Part shown: positions 22,444-25,668 of the stretch, piece by piece | Numbering within the stretch: position 1 is the first letter of the stretch | How the letters are laid out: every line of letters begins with the position of its first letter | Assembly (NCBI GenBank): GCA_022579005.1 | Contig: MU401825.1 | Location: forward strand, 1-25,668 | DNA from: Poronia punctata | Taxonomy: Eukaryota; Ascomycota; Sordariomycetes; Xylariales; Xylariaceae | Length of the DNA stretch: 25,668 bases | Direction of reading: 5' to 3' | Made by a program: the position numbers and the translations under genes | The notes under the pieces: model-generated | What the model was told of the DNA's origin: nothing | Databases searched by the model: none | What the model saw: only the letters and a program-made list of their open reading frames with translations

Positions 22444-25400
22444 AAATATTTATTATTTAGAATATAATTTAAAAATATATATATAAATTAGCACTTTATA
22501 ATTAATTATAATATAGTTTAGTTATGCAAATTTAATAAGTAAAATAACAAGTGCAGTATAAATACTTAATAAAGTATAAATAAATCCCTTATTAATAACT
22601 TATAAACTTAAGTTTAATTACTTTTTAAAGCTTTTAATTATATTAGTAAAGTTATTATATAAGTATAAGTAAATATAAATTAGTTAGTATAAGTAAGTAT
22701 TTTAATTAACTAAAATATATTTAAATATTAAAACATATAAGTTTACTATAAATAACTAAACTTATTTTAAATAATTTATTTTTAATATATAAATTAAGTT
22801 TAAAACATAAAAAATTATTAATAAATTTAAATTTAAAAATTTATTATAACTTTTTTTATAGTACTTTTTAAAAAATTAAAAGTGTTTTTTAAAACTATAA
22901 AATTATATTATATAAGTTTATATTTAAAATTATATAATACTAAAAATACTATATATAGTAATTTAAAAGGGTTTAAAACTATTTAAAAAAATTTATAAAT
23001 TTTTAAAAAAAACATTATATTTATAAGTACTAAAATAATATTAACTACTTAGTTAATATATAATATATTAAAATATATATATATTATATATTTAAAATAA
23101 AAGTAAAAATATATTATAGTAGTTAATAAAAATAATACTATTCTTATATAAACTATACTATATATATTTTTAATATATATTATTAATAATATAATACTAT
23201 ATAAATAAATATATAAATAAAAAGCAAACATTTTATATTATATTTTAATATATAATATAATAAAACTTTTATATTAATTATATAATTTTTAAATTATAAA
23301 CTTTTTACTTTTTTTTTATTAAAAGAAATTAAAAGCAAACTTTTTATATTAACTATTTTATATATTATATAATTTTTATATTTATTTTTTTACTTAAACT
23401 TTTTAAAAAAGTAAAATTTGCTAATATAATTATAACGCGTTTTTTATATATAGTATATAAATTAGCACCTATTTTATAAGTAATTAATATTTAAATAGTA
23501 AACTAATAGCGTTTATATTTATTTTATAAGCAAAAATCTTTATAATATAAGCTTTAGTAGTTTTTTAAAATATAGCAAGCGCTATAAATTAAATATAAAA
23601 AGCTAAATTATATTTAAATATAATTTTTTAAACAACTTGCTAAAAAAGCAAATAAAAAATTAATAAATTATAGCTTGTTTAATACTTATAAATTTTATAA
23701 AGCATAGCTACTTAATTTTGTTAGCGTTATATTATAATATATTAATTTTATACTAATTAATTACTTATTACTAAGTTTTTATTTACGCTTAAAAAAATAA
23801 ACACTGCTTCTTACTACTTTAAATAGTTTTATTAATAAGTTTTTTTTTTTTACATTATATACTTTTACTTTGCTTTTTTTAGCAAGTTAAGTTAAAAATT
23901 TTTATAACGCTTTAGTTATAACTTACTAAGTTAATAAGTGCTTTTAAAGTTAGCTAAGCAAAAAAAAAAATAAAAAAGGGCTAAAACTAGTTAGGCTGTT
24001 TATATTTATAAAACTATTTTTAAACATATTTTATACTATACTTTATATATTATAATAATAAAGCAGTAGTAATATTTTTTTAATTACTTATAATTAATAA
24101 GTACAATTTATTATAGCAATAATATTAATAAAACTATAATTGCTATTAAAGTATAAAAACTAGCTATTTAATAATATTTAAAGTAAATAATTTAATAATA
24201 AGTTTAAATTAAATAAAGGTTTTAAAGCTAGTAACATTATAAAGTATTATTACTATAAAAAAATATATAAAAAAAAACGTATAAAAAAAAACGTATAAAA
24301 AAAAAAAACTAAGCTAATAAGTAGAAAATTTATATATTTAAATATAATATATAAATACTATTTTTTATAAAGCCTAAGTTTTTTTAAAATTAGTAAAATT
24401 TCTTTTTATTATATAGTTTAAAATATTATATAGTAAGCAAACAAAATACTAATAATTAAGTATAAAGCCTATAACAAGGTTTTGCGCTATTTTAAATTTT
24501 TAAAATTAATAAGTACTAGCTTAATAAGTAAACATATTTAGTTTACTTAAAAACTATAGTTTATATTAAAAAAAATATTTAAAAAGTAATAACTTTAGTA
24601 AAAAAGTATATATATTACTTAGCTATATACTAATTATATATTAATTATTTAATAAAATAAATAAGTTACTTTTTTAGCAACTAAGCTTTTGCTTTATATA
24701 TAAACTAAAAATAACTTATTATTTAATATAATTAAAAACTAACATTTTGTTATATAGCAAAAAAACATTGCCTTATATTAAAGTTTACTTTTAAAAAAAA
24801 GTCTTTATACCCTTTACTTAAAATATTTTTAAAATATTATTGCTTATTATTTAGCAAAATAAGTAATAAAGTTATAAATAAGCATTATATATAATATATA
24901 AACGTTTTTAAATATGCAAATTTGCTATTTAAGTATATATATACATTTTATTAATACTAACTAAATACTTTACTATATTTTAATTAATATTTAAAAATAT
25001 AACTTTAAAAAAGTAAAACTTAACTTAAATACTATATTTATTATATTAAAATAGTTTAAACTATATTGCGCTACTTAAACTTATATAGTAAAAAATAGTT
25101 TAAGCTTTAAAATTAAATATATTACTAAGCAACTTAGCAATATAGCTAAAGCAATTACTTATTTAAGCTGCTTTTTTTATATAATATAGCTAGTATTAAA
25201 AGCGTTTTTAGTAGATTTAAGCATTAATAATTTATACTAAATTATTATTTTAAGTAGTTTTAATAGTATAGTATATAAAGTATATTTAAAAAATATACTA
25301 ATTATATATTAATTTTTAATTTTTTAGCTAATAATAATAATTTTAAAGCTTAGCTATATATTTTAATAATAGTAGCAAGCATATAAAAAAATTTACTAGT

Positions 25401-25668
25401 ACATAATCTTAGCTTTTATAATATAAAAAACTTAATATTTAATAACTACTTAAAATAGTTAATAATATTAAAACTAAGTAAAACTTTTATATTATAATGC
25501 TAAAATAAGCATTATAGCTTTGCTTTATTATTATAAAGTTTATTAATATTTATATGCAAAAAAACAAGTATACGCTTATTTTTAAAATATAAAATTATAT
25601 TTAACTTATTATTATAATATATTTAAGCTATTTTAGTACTTATAAAAAGTATATAAAGCTAAGCAAAA
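22444..25668. other. Gene-free AT-rich RIP-like tract (right flank)
   Basis: No supportable gene or classified repeat. The part around 22640-23400 is the most AT-rich in the window, with C and G almost absent, while 23450-25668 regains GCT/AGC words. A 60-codon open frame at 23049-23231 on the reverse strand encodes almost only Ile, Tyr, Leu and Phe and reflects TA-rich composition. The stretch is probably further decayed repeat DNA. Confidence 0.65.
24264..24305 (+). repeat. Three tandem 14-bp units (CGTATAAAAAAAAA type)
   Basis: Units at 24264-24277, 24278-24291 and 24292-24305. The first begins TATATA where the other two begin CGTATA, a difference explained by two transitions at a CpG. 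It is a small A-rich tandem repeat; replication slippage is the likely origin. Confidence 0.7.

Noticed and set aside
23049..23231. 60-codon open frame on the reverse strand
   Set aside because: Nearly pure Ile/Tyr/Leu/Phe from TA-rich DNA, in the most C/G-poor part of the window; not a credible membrane protein gene.
1..25668. Mitochondrial, apicoplast or Plasmodium-like AT-rich genome
   Set aside because: Those genomes would show dense open frames, rRNA or tRNA. Here stops fill every frame, and the transition-only LTR differences point to RIP of nuclear repeats.
1..25668. A novel functional gene system
   Set aside because: No intact coding sequence, no structured RNA and no regularly spaced repeats were found; everything identifiable is a dead transposable element.

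Overview
This window shows no intact gene. It is an extremely AT-rich block made of old, nested and mutated repeats, of the kind found in gene-poor AT-rich isochores of filamentous ascomycetes (Pezizomycotina) that use repeat-induced point mutation (RIP). TpA is everywhere, CpA and TpG are strongly depleted, and the surviving C and G sit mostly in contexts such as AGCT, GCT and CG. The clearest evidence is a pair of 160-bp LTRs that differ at 22 sites, all of them C/T or G/A, with no indels. The class of organism is inferred; nothing here identifies a species.

Layout. (1) Bases 1-3050: AT-rich, no recognisable element. (2) About 3050-6466 plus 14386-14937: copy A of an unclassified interspersed repeat, split in two by an insertion. 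(3) 6467-14385: a complete but dead Ty3/gypsy-type LTR retrotransposon on the + strand, bounded by a 5-bp target duplication (AGCTA/AGCTG). It has 160-bp LTRs, a presumed gag region, and relics of protease, reverse transcriptase, RNase H, integrase and a chromodomain-like tail in the usual order. (4) 12440-12846: a 407-bp non-coding MITE-like element with 27-bp inverted repeats, flanked by TA, sitting inside the retrotransposon just after the end of pol. (5) About 14938-18780: AT-rich, no recognisable element. (6) About 18780-22443: copy B of the same repeat, not interrupted by the retrotransposon; it shows what the insertion site looked like before the insertion. (7) 22444-25668: AT-rich, no recognisable element.

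History. The order of events can be read directly: the host repeat was present in at least two copies, a chromodomain Ty3 element inserted into copy A, and a TA-targeting MITE inserted into that Ty3 element. RIP-type mutation then destroyed, or was already destroying, everything. From 9574 to about 11560 one reading phase can still be followed through RT, RNase H and integrase. In it, the catalytic Asp and Glu codons that can be located now read Asn or Lys, each explained by a G-to-A change. I see no protein that could be made, no RNA gene and no CRISPR array, and no undescribed functional system. What stands out is the unusually legible mutational and insertional record.
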